Positions 22,714 to 34,022 of a DNA stretch of 64,000 nucleotides are shown here, piece after piece. Source of the stretch: Nigrospora sphaerica (lineage: Eukaryota > Ascomycota > Sordariomycetes > Amphisphaeriales > Apiosporaceae); contig JAGVVL010000001.1 in assembly GCA_018287875.1 (NCBI GenBank), forward strand, positions 3,596,001-3,660,000, written 5' to 3'. The notes below the pieces were generated by a model that worked only from the letters and a program-made list of their open reading frames with translations, was not told the origin of the DNA and made no database searches. Each line of letters starts with the position of its first letter. Position 1 is the stretch's first letter. A program made the position numbers and the translations under genes.

Positions 22714-24429
22714 ATGGCACTGCAGCACCGCTCGGTGTCGCCCAAGATGAAGAGAACGGCGACGACGACCGACTTTGAGGACGACTACCGTCCCGCCAAG
22801 CGGGGTCGCATCGCAACCCCCTCGACCACGGGCACGGATGGTCGCGAAGGCTCCGTCTTTGACAGCGACCCCGAATCCCTCGACAATGGCTCTATCACCG
22901 CCGCTCCTACGCCCATGACGTCCTTCTCGGGCATGTCGCCGCCCACCCGCAAGTTCCCCTCTGATCTCAAGACCATCAAGTGCACCTGGCCCGGCTGCCC
23001 GAAGACCTTCAACCGCCCGGCTCGCCTGACCGCCCATCTGCGCTCCCACAACAACGAGCGACCCTTCGTCTGCGAGTATACCGGCTGCGACAAGTCCTAC
23101 ATTGAGGAGAAGCACCTGAAGCAGCATATTAAGGGCACCCATACCCAAGAGAGAGACTTCACCTGCGCTGAGCCCGACTGCGGCAAGAGCTTCACCACCT
23201 CCACCCGCCTACGCCGCCACCAATTGGTGCACGAGGGCCAGGAACGCTACCGCTGCCGCGACTTCCCTCCCTGCAACCAGTCCTTCCGCAAGCACCAGAC
23301 CCTGCAGCGGCACATTCGCTCCGAGCACCTGCACGAGCCGGCCTTCGCCTGCACCCAGACCGATGCCGGCACCAACAAGCCCTGCGAGGCGGCCTTCGAC
23401 ACGGCTAACGCCCTCAAGCGCCACATCGAGCGCGACCACGGCGAGGCCCGCTTCTGGTGCGAGGAATGCGGCAATAAGTCCGGCAGCGAGAGGATCGGCT
23501 TCCCCACCATGGAACTGCTGCAGAGGCATATGCATAGTGCGCACATCGGATGCATGTTCTGCGAGCGCATCTTCCCCTCGAAAGAGGGGCTCGAAGTCCA
23601 CATCGATGCAGAGCACGCCAAGGCTGCCATGAACGACCGGAAGTCGGTCGCCTGCACCTGGCCGGGCTGCGACAAGACGTTCGTCAAGAAGTCCAACCTT
23701 AATGTCCATGTGCGCAGTGTCCACGAGGGACTGCGCTACGTGTGTGGCGAGGTTGATCTCTCGGGCACCGACGGCCTCGGGGCCTGGCCCAACTCGGATG
23801 GCTGTGAACGTGGCTTCGTCACCAAGGCCAACCTCGAGGACCACGTGCGCCATGTTCACCTCGGCATCCCGCGGCCCCGAGCCAAGCAGGCGGCCGCAAA
23901 GGCCGAAGCCAAGGCCTCGGCCGACATGCTGGGTGTCGTATCTGGGCGCACAGAGAAGACCAGGCACACTGTACCCTGCACCATGGCGGGTTGCACCTTC
24001 AAGTTTACCTCGGAGGGCGACTTGCAGGCTCATATACGAAGCTATCACGCCCCGCCGCCCCCGCCTCAGAGCGTCGAGGTTGATCCGACCATTCTGGCCT
24101 TGGCCGATTTCGGCGACGTTTCCGCCCAGCCCCCTACGCATACATCCACCCAATCGTCCACACCCGCCCCCGTCTTGCACACCCCTGAGGATTCCTATGG
24201 GCCTCATGTGCTGCCCTCCTTGGACGTACTCCCACGGCCTCACATGCCCGCCCACATGGAAGGGTATTGGCAGCCTATGCAGGTCCAGTACGAGCAAACG
24301 CACTTTGAGCCTTCGCCCTATCCGGAGATTGTCGACGACCAGTGGCGCCACGACGATGTTGAGATGAGACAGCTGATAGGCTATAACGAGCTGGAAGGCT
24401 TCATTGACCCCGCTCTGGAACAGATGTAA
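22714..24429 (+). CDS. TFC2: Transcription factor IIIA, ten C2H2 zinc fingers
   Basis: Single exon of 571 aa. After a basic, Ser/Thr-rich N-terminus come ten C2H2 units between about residues 90 and 445, beginning CTWPGCPKTFNRPARLTAHL and ending CTMAGCTFKFTSEGDLQAHI. Fingers 2-4 have the spacing and TGCDKSY, DCGKSF, PPCNQSF cores of TFIIIA; finger 6 has a CEECGNKSGS knuckle with a long loop, finger 7 is a short CMFCERIF unit, and finger 9 has a 20-residue insertion between its cysteines. The C-terminal tail is Pro-rich, then acidic. TFIIIA binds the internal control region of 5S rRNA genes and recruits TFIIIC/TFIIIB and Pol III; it may also bind 5S RNA. The start is the first ATG, with MALQHRSVSPKMKR. 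Confidence 0.93.
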   Translation: MALQHRSVSPKMKRTATTTDFEDDYRPAKRGRIATPSTTGTDGREGSVFDSDPESLDNGSITAAPTPMTSFSGMSPPTRKFPSDLKTIKCTWPGCPKTFNRPARLTAHLRSHNNERPFVCEYTGCDKSYIEEKHLKQHIKGTHTQERDFTCAEPDCGKSFTTSTRLRRHQLVHEGQERYRCRDFPPCNQSFRKHQTLQRHIRSEHLHEPAFACTQTDAGTNKPCEAAFDTANALKRHIERDHGEARFWCEECGNKSGSERIGFPTMELLQRHMHSAHIGCMFCERIFPSKEGLEVHIDAEHAKAAMNDRKSVACTWPGCDKTFVKKSNLNVHVRSVHEGLRYVCGEVDLSGTDGLGAWPNSDGCERGFVTKANLEDHVRHVHLGIPRPRAKQAAAKAEAKASADMLGVVSGRTEKTRHTVPCTMAGCTFKFTSEGDLQAHIRSYHAPPPPPQSVEVDPTILALADFGDVSAQPPTHTSTQSSTPAPVLHTPEDSYGPHVLPSLDVLPRPHMPAHMEGYWQPMQVQYEQTHFEPSPYPEIVDDQWRHDDVEMRQLIGYNELEGFIDPALEQM

Positions 24430-25961
24430 CAAGTACAGACATCTGTTGCTGCTCAAACGTCAATCGGTCATGATCCGGGCTGGCGTTACTGTGGGTGATC
24501 CTGGGCCTAGGCCAGGGAGTTGGAATGGACGGATTGTGCCGCCCGCGGCAATCCGCCTGGGGGCGGGGGGTATATACAGCGCGGCTTCTCGCCAAATCAG
24601 GGGCTTCATGATGTATGTGTATGATTGGGACAAAACAAAAAGAGTTGATACCCTTTGCTTTAAGCGATAGACTACAATTAGATGGTCAGGACGGGGAGTT
24701 TGGACGGCAACTCAAAAAGGAGGCAATTCGCGATAGGGGCGCATATGAAGCACTTTTATATACATGTACCTCCATACCTACCTCGTTGCTTAGGTAGGTG
24801 ACGTTCGATGCATTCGTTTACCACATCAAACATGGATCAATGTAAGCGTTCTCGGGTTCGAAGGCAATAAGCGATTCCAACTTGAGTATACGCATGCAAG
24901 CAGACACAATATAGCTTACTTTTCTCGTCTTCCCCCGCGCCTTTCTTCTTCTTTTTCTCCTACCGCAAAGCCACGGGCCCCGGCTTGCTTCCTCGGACTT
25001 CCCTGACAAACGATTCCCCGGCCCAGCTGCCCACGCGTAGCAGGGCGGTCCCGGTCCTCGTCATCGCAGTCGCGACCACCCGCCTCGACCTTCTCCTTCT
25101 CGTTCCCCGCCGGAGCGCCGGCATCTCGCGGGCCCCGGCGCGCCGGCGTGGCGCCCGACTGCCGCCGTCTCGGTGTCCGGCTTCCATGGACCCTTGTTGG
25201 TGAAGAAGAGAATGGCGGGGAATGGGTTTACGAAACCGTCCACTTGTGCCCACTTACCGTACCTTCCCTGACGGTCCCTCAGATGAGGACCTCAACTGGC
25301 GGGTTCGGGTCGGCCTCAAAAAGCTTTGGAATTAGCAGAAGACGGAGGGGCCGAACACTCCTGCTCGTAGCACATTAAGTAGATATCCGCTTAGTGTAGG
25401 GACAGGCGATGCTCAACAATAAGCGGATGCCAAACGAGAGCCGCGCAAATAATGGGAAACCTTTGGTCCAGGCCCTCTGTCAAGCAGAGGCGCGGCGCAG
25501 GGCTCGAGATTCGATGAAGTTTCGAGGCAATGACAGGTGCGGCAACGAGCATCTTTCACAGGTCAGGCAGCCATGACCAAGGTTACAAGCCATCGAGTCA
25601 AACCGACAAGTCAATACAGGCAAAACAAGGCGGCCGCTACGCGTATATCTCACCGACGCCTCGCACGAAAGCCGCATTCATCTGCCACATCTGGCTTACA
25701 CAGTACGGGCCGGGGCAGAGCGAAAGGAACTTTTTTTTTGTTGATTCCGACAAGAGAGAACGTAGCACGTTTCGTGCCCCGCAAGTTTTGTATAGCCAGG
25801 GACTCCTACTTCCATATCGATCTCGCGGTGCGAAGGGCGAATCTGTACCATAGACGATTTGGGTGGGCCCGGTCGATCAGTGTGATCAGTGGTGTTGTTC
25901 ATGCCATCAAGGGAGTTGTTGTCATCGAGGGACAAGTCTCCAAGCCACGATAGAGAGTTGC
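24430..25961. other. Convergent intergenic region between TFIIIA and Stm1
   Basis: 1.5 kb. The 25020-25200 section is clearly more GC-rich than its surroundings and is open on both strands, but no frame gives a recognisable protein. Elsewhere the DNA is AT-richer, with several A/T runs. A TACCTACC...TAGGTAGG pair lies at 24773-24800. Confidence 0.5.
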
Positions 25962-27464
25962 TTATGCGCCCAGGCTAGGGAACGCAGACTCGTCGCTGGG
26001 GTTGAGGCTGGGGTTGGCGTTGCCGCCACGGGCAGGGCGGGGGCCATCACCACGGCCACGGCCTCCACGGGGACCATCGCCACGGCCGCGAGCACCGTCA
26101 CCACGGCCGCCGCCACGGGGGCCACCACGGCCACCGCGGGCACCACCACGGACCTCGCGAGGCTCGACGTAGCGCTGGTCAATGTCGATGACCTGCTTCT
26201 CCTTGCGCTCACGCTCGCGCTTGGTCTTGCCAGAACCGCCGGCAATGAAGTCGTCTTCCTCCTTGACGAGAGCCTTGGCGCCGGCCCACTTCTTGTCGAC
26301 CTTGCTGCCCTCGTTGGGCTTGCGAATCTCAAGGTCACCGCCAAGGGCCAGCTTCTTCTCGGCCAGCTGGGCGAGGTACTCGGTGTACGAGACGCTCTTG
26401 TCCTCGGGCTCAGCGGCAGCGGCAGCGTCCTCGGCATCCTCGGCGTTGGCCTCCTTCAGCTCCGACTGAGCAATGGCCTCGCCGGCCTGCTCGTCCTTCT
26501 GCTCGGCCTCGCCTTCCTGGGCGCCCCAGCCCTGGGCAGCCTGCTTCTCGGAACCGCTGGAGCACCAGGTCAGTCTTCTGCCTTCAAGAGCACAACGTCG
26601 ACCCGCAAAGTACATACCCAGAGGGGTGGCTCTTAGCATGGCGGTCATCCTGAGTGCGGGGAAATCTGCCGCCACGGCCTGAACTCATATTAGTACGGCG
26701 TCGGGGTACAACGTCCGCGGGGCAAAAAGTTACCTCCACGCTCGCGGGCACCACGGCCACCACGAGCACCACCGCGGGGGGCCTCGTCAACACCGCGGCG
26801 CTGGTTGCTGAAGCTACCGGCGTTCTTATCGCGGAAAGCTGTTACGAACAGCTGTCAGCACCTTATGCCACCAATCGAGGGGCACACGCCGCCAGGGCGG
26901 AACGACTAACCTCCCTCGTTGCCTCCGGGTCCACGGCGGGCACCGGTGTTGGCGGTGGCGGGCTTGACGGGCGCTACGGGCTCGACATTGCGCTTGGTGC
27001 TGCGCATAGTAGTCTTGTCGACCGTCTTGACGGGTCCCTTAGGAGTCTCGGACTCTCCATCGTCGTTACCTGTGGACGGCGAGACGGGTTAGTGACGCGG
27101 GTCCCGCAATGGCAGAGTTTTCCCCCCAACATCCATCGGGCAGCGGTCGGGAGAAGCGGGATGCACGCGTACCGAGGAGGTCGAACAGGTTCTGTGACGG
27201 CAACCATGTTAGCTATGTACGACGACGATGCCGTCCGACGAGCGTGGGGCCAGTCAAGACATAAGACAGAGAAGGAAGGGCCGTGGCCAAGGAAGTGTCG
27301 GTGGTCGCGGTGGGTGTGGTGTGGTGCGTGTGTACGAGATAGCTTTCTCGCACCACCACAGCCACAAACAAGCACCACCACGGCTTTCCGAGCTGGAATA
27401 GCTTCGAGAGAGGGCAAGAAAAAAAGCCGGGCAGGCGAAAACGTACCTTAGAGGCGACCGACAT
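25962..27464 (-). CDS. STM1: Stm1-like ribosome-associated RGG protein (HABP4/PAI-RBP1 family)
   Basis: Six exons, 318 aa: 27464-27447, 27191-27173, 27069-26911, 26838-26734, 26678-26618 and 26556-25962. All donors are GTACGT, GTACGC, GTTAGT, GTAACT or GTATGT and all acceptors CAG, and phases agree throughout. The start MSVASKNLFDLLGNDGE is the standard fungal Stm1 N-terminus and is split over three exons, the first two coding for only 18 and 19 nt. Middle part: RFPRTQDDRHAKSHPSGSEK and then the family segment KSVSYTEYLAQLAEKKLAL. The C-terminus is an RGG box (about residues 255-305) of RG/GRG repeats followed by PSDESAFPSLGA. Stm1 sits in the mRNA channel of idle 80S ribosomes and preserves them during starvation; it also binds G-quadruplex and telomeric DNA in yeast. 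Confidence 0.93.
25980..26165. repeat. RGG-encoding tandem repeats in Stm1
   Basis: GGC/CGT-rich units on the minus strand code for GGARGGRGGPRGGGRGDGA and related RG repeats. RGG boxes bind RNA and are usual substrates of arginine methyltransferases. Confidence 0.8.
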
Positions 27465-30400
27465 CGTGCCGCCTTTTTATTCGCCTTCCAGCAAGGCGTA
27501 TTTTTTTTCGAGACGACGAGCGGTAGTGTCTTCCGGAACAGCGATGAGGAGAGGAAGGTGCAGGATACGGGCCTAGCAGGTCATATCCTTTCTGTCGTCG
27601 ATAGGCCGGAAGCTTCCAAGGGTGGGATTGGGTGCTTTTGGCGTATTCGGGGCTGTCTGTGGTGAGTGGAGAGAAATTTCGACGTCCACACAAACTAAGC
27701 CAATGCACAAAAAAAGCCCCAAGCCCGGAAATCCAACTTAGGCTGACCTACGCAACGTTGGCCCGGCTGGTCTGGCCTGGCTGGTCCGTGCTCACGGGAG
27801 TCTTCGTTTGCGCCCCTCTCTTTTTTTTTACCATCAAGGAGAGTACGGGTATCCGCGATTAGTATGCGTCTTGGGCGGGGCCTCCCAGCCGCCAGTGCAT
27901 ACATTCTACATGCTGCCCATTACTGGCATGCGTTAACCTGGAGAAGCAGAGGAAGAAGAAAAGAACGAGACCCGTATGCATTGCATCCTACAGTAGAGAT
28001 GATGTAGGAGGCTGTCCATAATGCTTTGCGTAGGTCCCAAGACGTCCGGGGTATGACCGGGGCGGGTTCGGGTAGATACAGGCATGGGCAACCTGTATAC
28101 GCGAGACGGCAATCAGCAAACGGCAAGTAAGGAAAGCAGTCTTTCACTTTTGCTGGCTCCAAGTCGGGCAGCAGGCGGGGGGAACACGGCAAATCCAGGT
28201 ATATGTCTAGTTGGAGGTACCTACCGTCCTTACATACAGTGCTCGAACTTCTTTTCCTAGGCACTCCCCTCCAACTTGGCATGTGTAAGTAAGAACCTTC
28301 CTCTTTCTCAAGCCCATCCAACGCAACACCGGCATAGAATGCCGGAAGGGCATCCAGGTCTGGGAACCTGGAGCCTCCTCCTCAGGCATGATATCTTAAA
28401 CCCTTCCGAATGGCGTCCCCCGGGAAACCCCACGGACCGAAAAGGTGCAACAGGCCTGTGTATATTAGTATCCGATATCCGAGCCGATATGGTGGGGATT
28501 TGGTCAAGTAGACGCGCGAGGCACAATCTTCCATCCGTGTATGGAATGGTGCGAGCTTTGGTTGACGGGCAAGTAGCAATACCGTCAAGACAAAAGCGGG
28601 CTTTCTCGCCAGTCGCTTACTCCCTGCACCGGTGCGAGAGGGTTCACGGAGTGCGGACGTTGATGCTATTCCCGACCGCGCTGTTGGTATATGCCGATGC
28701 GGAACCTACCTCTAGGACCCACGCCCAAAGTCTCCGTCAGCCCATTCCGCCACGTTCAGAGGCCCGAGCCATGGGTCCGTCTGTGTAGGAACTGAAATTC
28801 CCGGACGCGGGAACAGGAGTTAAATGGCATTGCCGAGGCTAATAAAGATCCAAAGTATGCAGTGCAGGTTGGAACGGCTGGAGCTCCGATCAATCAGGGT
28901 CGGCAGTCCCTATCTGAATGAAGTACCTACATACCTAATCTACCCGGAGGCGGTGGAGATGGGATTCGGGCCAAAATCCCCGTTGGGCCAGTGATCGAAA
29001 TCGCCCCGGCCGCCCTGTCCAACTACCCCAGATTTCGCGGTCCCCCAGGCTCAATGCCCACTACCGCTGATTTGTCGAGCGAGGCAGAGAGTGCGACCCG
29101 GGCCAGATTCGCTCATCTGTGCTGATTGCGACGGATCCATGACTAATGATTAGACGAAAAGATACGCCCTCGGAGAGCCGCAAAGTGACGAGCAAACTCG
29201 CGCAACCGTCACACAGGCGCCACGTGAATGGCCCGCGGGCGAGGCGATCTCCATACCCGCCTTCACACATGCCTACTACAGTTTACTGGCATACATTTCC
29301 GTTGATAATGGCTTCTTCTTATCTCTCTCCCACTCATCAGGACACAGACTCCCCCCCCCCGAAGATAAGGCACACCTTAAGTGTTTCGTCGTCCAGGGCG
29401 CGGGATGAAGATAAATACCTCCCTGGGCCCCCCCGGGCCCTCCCCTACGTCCCCAGACGGCGCGCTTCTCGCCGCCTCGCCTCTCTCTTATTCTTCTCTT
29501 CTCTTGGTGATTTTGGTGCTCCTCTTCACGAATGCGCGAGGTCCGGAGCCTTTCTCGTCTTTCCGTTCCGTCTTCACCACGACTCGTGGCCGGAACCCAG
29601 CGGTCGCTTTCGGCCGTCCGGGTACAAGCGTACCCGGACCCAATCAACAGGGGCTCTCTCTCTCTCTCTCTCTCTGCGAGTCTGCCTTTTCCCATGCCAG
29701 CAAAGCACCCAACAGGGCGAACGAAAGTCTCGTTCCTCCTTTGGCCTCCCCAGGGGCTCGCCCGGGCTCGCCCGGGCTCCATGCCGCACCGCCGGCCTTG
29801 TTCATGAGGGCGTGCGATGCGTGTGGCGCCTACGATGCTCTCCGGGAGCCGCTAACCGCCATCGGAGGCAACCTGGCGGCACTACTACCACCCCACGATG
29901 GTTTCCCTCGCCCCAAGCGGGCCCACTCGACACCTGACGTAGCCCATGGGGCCCAAACACCAGGTCTGGTCAGTTAACAGTCGGCACCCCAAAGGTACAC
30001 TGGCCAGAGGTATCGCGGAGTGAGACGCCGAGTTGGAGTTCCTGGAACGAGCCAACGTGCACCTACCTGCATTGCAGTTGGAGAGCCGGCCTCCAACAAG
30101 TGGACCAGCCGACGAAGCCACATGACAGCAAAGGAAACAGTTCTCCAACTCCTTCCCTCCAGCCTCTCCAATGCGGGTGGTGATCCACTGCCCGCGCCCA
30201 TTCATTCTAGACCTCCGCCACCACCGCGTGATGAATTTGGGGGGGGGGGACACACACCCCGGCAGCCCCAGCACCGCACCTCAGCTGGAACGGCCGGGCG
30301 GTATGACGCCTGTGCGTGATGGTGATTATGATGATGATAATGTTGTTGCCAGCGCAGAAAAGGAGTCACGAGGCCAGCAAGCACCGCACGGGTCGTTTGA

Positions 30401-32389
30401 CCCGGAACGACACGAGCTCAATGGCCTCGCCCTGGCGGGAAGGGCCTTGGCTTACTCGCTGCTGACTCGCCAGACACGTCCCACGAGACGGTGGGCTTTA
30501 CGCGTCCATGTCCCCCCATGCCTCTCGTTCTGGGGAAACCGCCCCGAACCGACGATTAATGCCTAGTCTAACCGGGGGCGTGCCATGTCGTCGTGCGCGG
30601 CCCATTCCATCCCATGCATCATGCTACGCCATGCCGCGGAGATGCAGCAACTGCTAGCTACTGCTGCTGCCATGGCAGCCACACCTCTGTCCGTCAGCTC
30701 AGCCGCCGCAACCTTGGCAAGCCCTGAATGGGTAACGCCCCGTCCACCATACGCCGCCCAGTCTGACGGTCGCATCTGACAAGAGGTACCGGTACCGGCT
30801 CGGCTGGACTACGCACCTTTTCTGACCACCTGTGCCTCGGAACACCCACGTACCCTGCACGGCGCACGCCTGGCCCTACCTGCTGGGCCGGACCTGCCCG
30901 TTTCGGTGACGGCGCCAGTCAGCTAGGGCTCGCTGCCGAGTCTTTCCCGCTGCCTGGATTAGGTAGCATCCGAACCTATCCACTGCAGAGTTTCCGGGGC
31001 GACGAAACCGTGCAGCCCTGTCGGATAGGTTATACAACCCGCGACAAAAACCTACCATGCAGACTCTCGAAACAGGACCCCCTTCCCGGCCCCCTCTATG
31101 GTTTTCATCGCAGGTCTCGGGATGGCGTTCCCTGTCGTGCCAGAACCCGTCACCCCGTCCGACTGCCCAAGCCATGCCGGGGAAACAGGGCGGTGCTGGG
31201 ACTGGGTGCTGGGCGGTACGGGTAAGGCGGCATCACGGCACCGGAGCGGAGCCTTTTCGCGCGTCGGGCTTTGCGGGAAGGTGGCGTCGGGCTTTGGGGG
31301 TGAGAGAGGCCACCTAGCCTGACCGCGAGGAAGCGCAACAGGACGGGTCAAGGGCGTTCGCCTGCGGAGAAATGCTCGGAAAGAGCTGTGGCATGCGAAA
31401 TTGGATCGCCTTCGTCTGAAGCTGCAGTGCCTGGCGGTTACCAAACCTCGAAGCAACTCATGCTTTGGTAAGTTAGGTGAGATGCTTTTTCGGCCTTGGC
31501 GTCCCCCTTCCCACTCCCCCCCCGAGGCCGCGGAGACTCTTCCAGCCCAGCAGGCCCGAACGACGCCGAAGGACATCCAGGACAAGAGAACAGAGACGAC
31601 CGCTACGAATGCATTAGTTACCAAGTCTGTCACACGCCAGCAGGAGAAAACTATGCCAATCAACCGAAAACGAGACATGGAAAAAAGAAACTGCAAGAAA
31701 AGGAGATCGACAGCTTGAAAATTGGGTCTTGGCTCGAGATCTCGACGTCACCAACGTGCCATGCAAATTCAACGTCGTAAGATCCTTATGTACAGCACAG
31801 TGCCCGCCCCCGTCATTACGTCTCTACGGCGGATGCAATGGAGGCTTCCGGCTTCGTACACCCTGCCGGCCAGCCCCTGCAGAAACAGCTATAGACGAAG
31901 AAGATGAAAAAAAGGAAGAATAATTTTAACTTTTGAATGCCCGAAACTCCGAATGCAAGGCGGCCGTCCCTTTAGGGATTGCGGCGCGCCGTAGTGGGAA
32001 ACCCAAAAAAAACGATATGCGCTTTCCAAGAGGCTCGTCTGTGAAGCGAAGATGTGGTTTAAAAAAAAACAAAGAAAAGAAGGGAATGCGAACTTTTCCT
32101 GGTTGGGCGATGATGGTATGCCCCTTTCTAGTGATGCGATTGTGTTTTGCGTGCGGGCGTAAGCACGGGGGCGTTGTCGTCGTCAGCTTCTGGGTATCGT
32201 TGCTCGCCGTCTCGTGAATCATTTGGCCCGCGAAGAAATACCACAGCCGAAAGCGCCAATGTGTACAGGCATGCCCCTCTTTTCATCCGGTCTTTTCTGA
32301 TGTGTGCATCCCGTTTTCTTGCCCGGGCCCTATCGTCTCGAGGCCCCCTTCCCCGCCGGAAGAAGTCGATGGTGTGCTTTACAAGCTTG
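27465..32389. other. 4.9-kb gene-free interval between Stm1 and kapC
   Basis: Holds the Stm1 promoter and, at its right, the kapC 3' flank. It has a (CT)n run at 29652-29675, C10 at 29351 and G11 at 30239. Many short frames exist but none has a domain, a codon-bias signal or frame-preserving splices. I cannot exclude a non-coding RNA or a rapidly evolving gene. Confidence 0.5.
29652..29675. repeat. (CT)n microsatellite
   Basis: About eleven CT units in a row in non-coding DNA. Confidence 0.85.
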
Positions 32390-34022
32390 CTAGCGCATGT
32401 TGCTCGTGTCGAAGGAGAACTGAGTTGGGAAGGCCATGGAGGCACTCAAGCCAAAGGGATCCCAGTCCAACGCAGGGTCCAACAGCTGCGTCATGCTGGG
32501 GTAACCCTGCCCGCCTTGGCTGTTGCCGGGCTGTTGCTGTTGGTCTCCCGCCGGCATGGGCTGTTGGGTGGGAGCGCCAGGAGCTCCGGGCTGCATGGGG
32601 ATCCCGTGCTGTTGCTGCTGCTGCTGCTGCTGATGCTGCTGCTGCTGTTGCTGCTGTGGTGGCGGCTGTGACGGGTGGTGGTTATGAGGATGTGGAAGCG
32701 GGTGTTGCTGGTGCGATTGCTGTGGTGGCTGCTGGCCGCCAGGGAACTGCCCAGGATAGGGGCCGGGGTTGGGCGTGTCGGACTCGACGTCGTCAATCAT
32801 GTCATTCGGAGCATCGTACTCCTGCTCTGCTCGTAACACGTGATTAGTTTGGGAGGCCGGTACGGCGAAGGGGGCGCACGTCTTACCCAGCTGCTCAATG
32901 TGGTTCTGGAAGGCCGGGCCGGGATAGTACGGCGCGGCGCGCGCGCCAGCGCCAGCGCCGGCCGCCGGGTTGGAACCGGCCTGCAGCATTTGCTGCCGAG
33001 CAGCGGCGGCGGCCATCGGGCCCTGCATAGGGGGTAACGGCGGGCGCATGGGCTGGGGAAGGGCCGAGCGCATGGCAGGTTGGTCTGCCGTTGTCGGCGA
33101 CGTCATGGACTGGCTGAAGGCGCCGGGGTTGGGGTTCGTCGGAGAAGCGGCGTGCGAGGGCGGCGTTGGCCTCGCCGTCTTGGGGGATGACACGGCCTGG
33201 AGCCCATGGACGGGCGGCGGGAGGGAGTTCGCGATGGGTTCCAGCTTGGGCGCGATGCTCGATGTCGACCTGCGCGAGTGGTGGTTTCTGTTGAACATGG
33301 TGCGCTGGATGGGCGGTGGCTGAACCATGTTCGGTGCCATATGCGTTGGGCCCAGGTTGGGGCTGCCGGTTTTGGCACGCAGCTCGGCTTGTACATCAAT
33401 GCCTATGATGTCCCAGGTCAGCTCGGGTCGTGCGCGCTGGGGCAAGCAGGTCCAGGGTGCTGGCCCGCCGTTGGCTTTTTTTATTTTACCTTTCTCGAGG
33501 AGAATCCTTTCCAGTAAGGAATTCTTGTACCGCAGCATCAAACACTCATCCGCAGCACTGCGGTGGGCGGCTTGAAGGTTGGATAAGTTGGACTCGTGAA
33601 CACGAATCGTCTCCTCCAGTTGCTTGATGTACTCAGTCCGCCTCTCGCGGAACGCAGCCTGGGCTTGACGGTTCCTCTGCTTTCTCTCCTCCGAGGTGGC
33701 GTAGATCTGGCAAGGATCAGTAATGACGCCTATGTGGGAGAGAGGTTACGCGCCGTCGGTGCTCAAACACCAGGCAAGCCAGGTAGGCGAGGAACCGGGC
33801 AGATGTAGTATACGGTCCAAGAGAAAGGACGGTAACGGGGGCTGTGCTGCGTGAGAGGGCTGGAGCATAACTTACGGGTTTCCGGCCACCCTTGCGCTTG
33901 GCCGGTTGGGTCTCCTGCGGAGCGGACGGGCCGGCTTCATTGTCAGGAGTGGACGCCGGCGATTCCTCGTCGGTATTGTCCTTGGAGTTCTCTTGCTTGT
34001 CGATGGACATCTTGTCCGACAT
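32390..34022 (-). CDS. kapC: KapC-type bZIP transcription factor
   Basis: Four exons, 438 aa: 34022-33876, 33706-33490, 33402-32887 and 32826-32390. Intron 1 (169 bp) ends TACTGATCCTTGCCAG and joins KRKGGRKP to IYATSEERKQRNRQAQ; intron 2 (87 bp) joins LLEK to GIDVQAELR, as in other KapC proteins; intron 3 is 60 bp. The basic region RKQRNRQAQAAFRERR lies near residues 57-72 and belongs to the Yap/Pap1 subclass (NxxAQxxFR), followed by a leucine zipper and the conserved ADECLMLRYKNSLLERILLE. The rest is Pro/Gln-rich and disordered, with a long polyQ tract near residue 370. KapC was named from Aspergillus; KapC/Yap-like factors take part in growth, conidiation and stress responses. Intron 2 is stop-free, so unspliced reading would add 29 residues. 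Confidence 0.93.
32608..32660. repeat. CTG/CAG repeat encoding polyglutamine in kapC
   Basis: On the coding strand CAG units, broken once by a His codon, give two blocks of seven or more Gln. It is in the last exon within the disordered activation-like region. Confidence 0.9.

Noticed and set aside
23209..24456. 415-codon minus-strand frame over TFIIIA
   Set aside because: Antisense of ten zinc fingers; no domain of its own.
24840..24880. GGTTCGA word suggesting a tRNA T-arm
   Set aside because: No acceptor, D or anticodon stem can be formed around it. The TTCAAAC word near 48597 fails in the same way.
29146..29937. 263-codon plus-strand frame
   Set aside because: Runs through a (CT)n tract and C10 run, is Ser/Arg/Pro-rich without any motif.
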